NCBI GenBank assembly: GCA_947629635.1
Contig: CANREO010000050.1
Span: forward strand, 1 to 6,803
Length of the DNA: 6,803 nt
Direction: 5' to 3'
DNA from: an uncultured Clostridia bacterium
Lineage (GTDB): Bacteria; Bacillota; Clostridia; Christensenellales; CAG-917
Below the pieces are notes generated by a model. The model was not told the origin of the DNA, searched no databases, and saw only the letters and a program-made list of their open reading frames with translations. The stretch's first letter is position 1, and each line of letters starts with the position of its first letter. The position numbers and the translations under genes were made by a program. Positions 6,720-6,803 of the stretch are shown here, piece by piece.

Positions 6720-6803
6720 TCAAAGTATTTCTAGATTTTTGCCGTAAGCGGCCTTAAAATCCGCCGCAGCGCCGAGTGCGTCTTTTATTTCAAGCGAGCA
6801 ATC
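6720..6803 (-). CDS. 3' end of an unidentified gene upstream of maf
   Basis: The minus strand is open from the right edge to a TGA at 6720-6722 and encodes 27 residues ending KAAYGKNLEIL. The segment is alanine-rich and looks helical (EIKDALGAAADFKAAYG). Its stop lies 1 nt before the maf start codon, the spacing of a co-transcribed gene, which is the main reason to treat it as real. The tail is too short to assign a family. Confidence 0.55.
   Translation of the reverse strand, partial: DCSLEIKDALGAAADFKAAYGKNLEIL

Overview
This window looks like an ordinary chromosomal segment from a Bacillota-type bacterium, probably an uncultured clostridial relative. The grounds are moderate GC, AGGAGG-type ribosome binding sites, a cytidylate-kinase-like protein of the type common in Clostridia, and a maf–mreB-type gene pair. 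This placement is inferred from gene content and family resemblance, not from a marker gene. I see no rRNA, tRNA, CRISPR array, insertion sequence or prophage gene.

Left part (1-1738, + strand): the C-terminal part of the disaggregase ClpB enters from the left edge and ends at a strong intrinsic terminator. It is followed by a small six-helix membrane protein resembling the DUF308/HdeD group. That gene converges on, and overlaps by 7 bp, a minus-strand cytidylate-kinase-like gene (1732-2352). The kinase gene shares a 129-bp divergent promoter region with a plus-strand RlmI-type 23S rRNA methyltransferase (2482-3654). The region carries a good promoter for the kinase, a good -10 for the methyltransferase and two perfect dyads.

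Middle part (3670-5129): a GT4 glycosyltransferase (minus) and a 73-residue XRE-family regulator (plus) are divergently transcribed from a 92-bp region. That region contains two copies of CCGTTTGGTG set 29 bp apart. One copy lies inside the spacer of a near-consensus promoter for the glycosyltransferase. This suggests a small self-contained switch in which the regulator represses the glycosyltransferase and perhaps itself.

Right part (5161-6803, minus strand): a tight gene string reads from the right edge leftward. It holds the 3' end of an unidentified gene, maf (nucleotide pyrophosphatase, 1 nt downstream of it) and a divergent MreB-like actin homologue whose start overlaps the end of maf by 14 bp. 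No mreC or mreD follows; the next gene is the oppositely oriented XRE regulator.

Most genes are housekeeping or stress related. The observations most worth a second look are the XRE/glycosyltransferase operator pair, the orphan divergent MreB paralogue, and the dyads in front of the RlmI-type gene. I found no clear evidence of a wholly new system.
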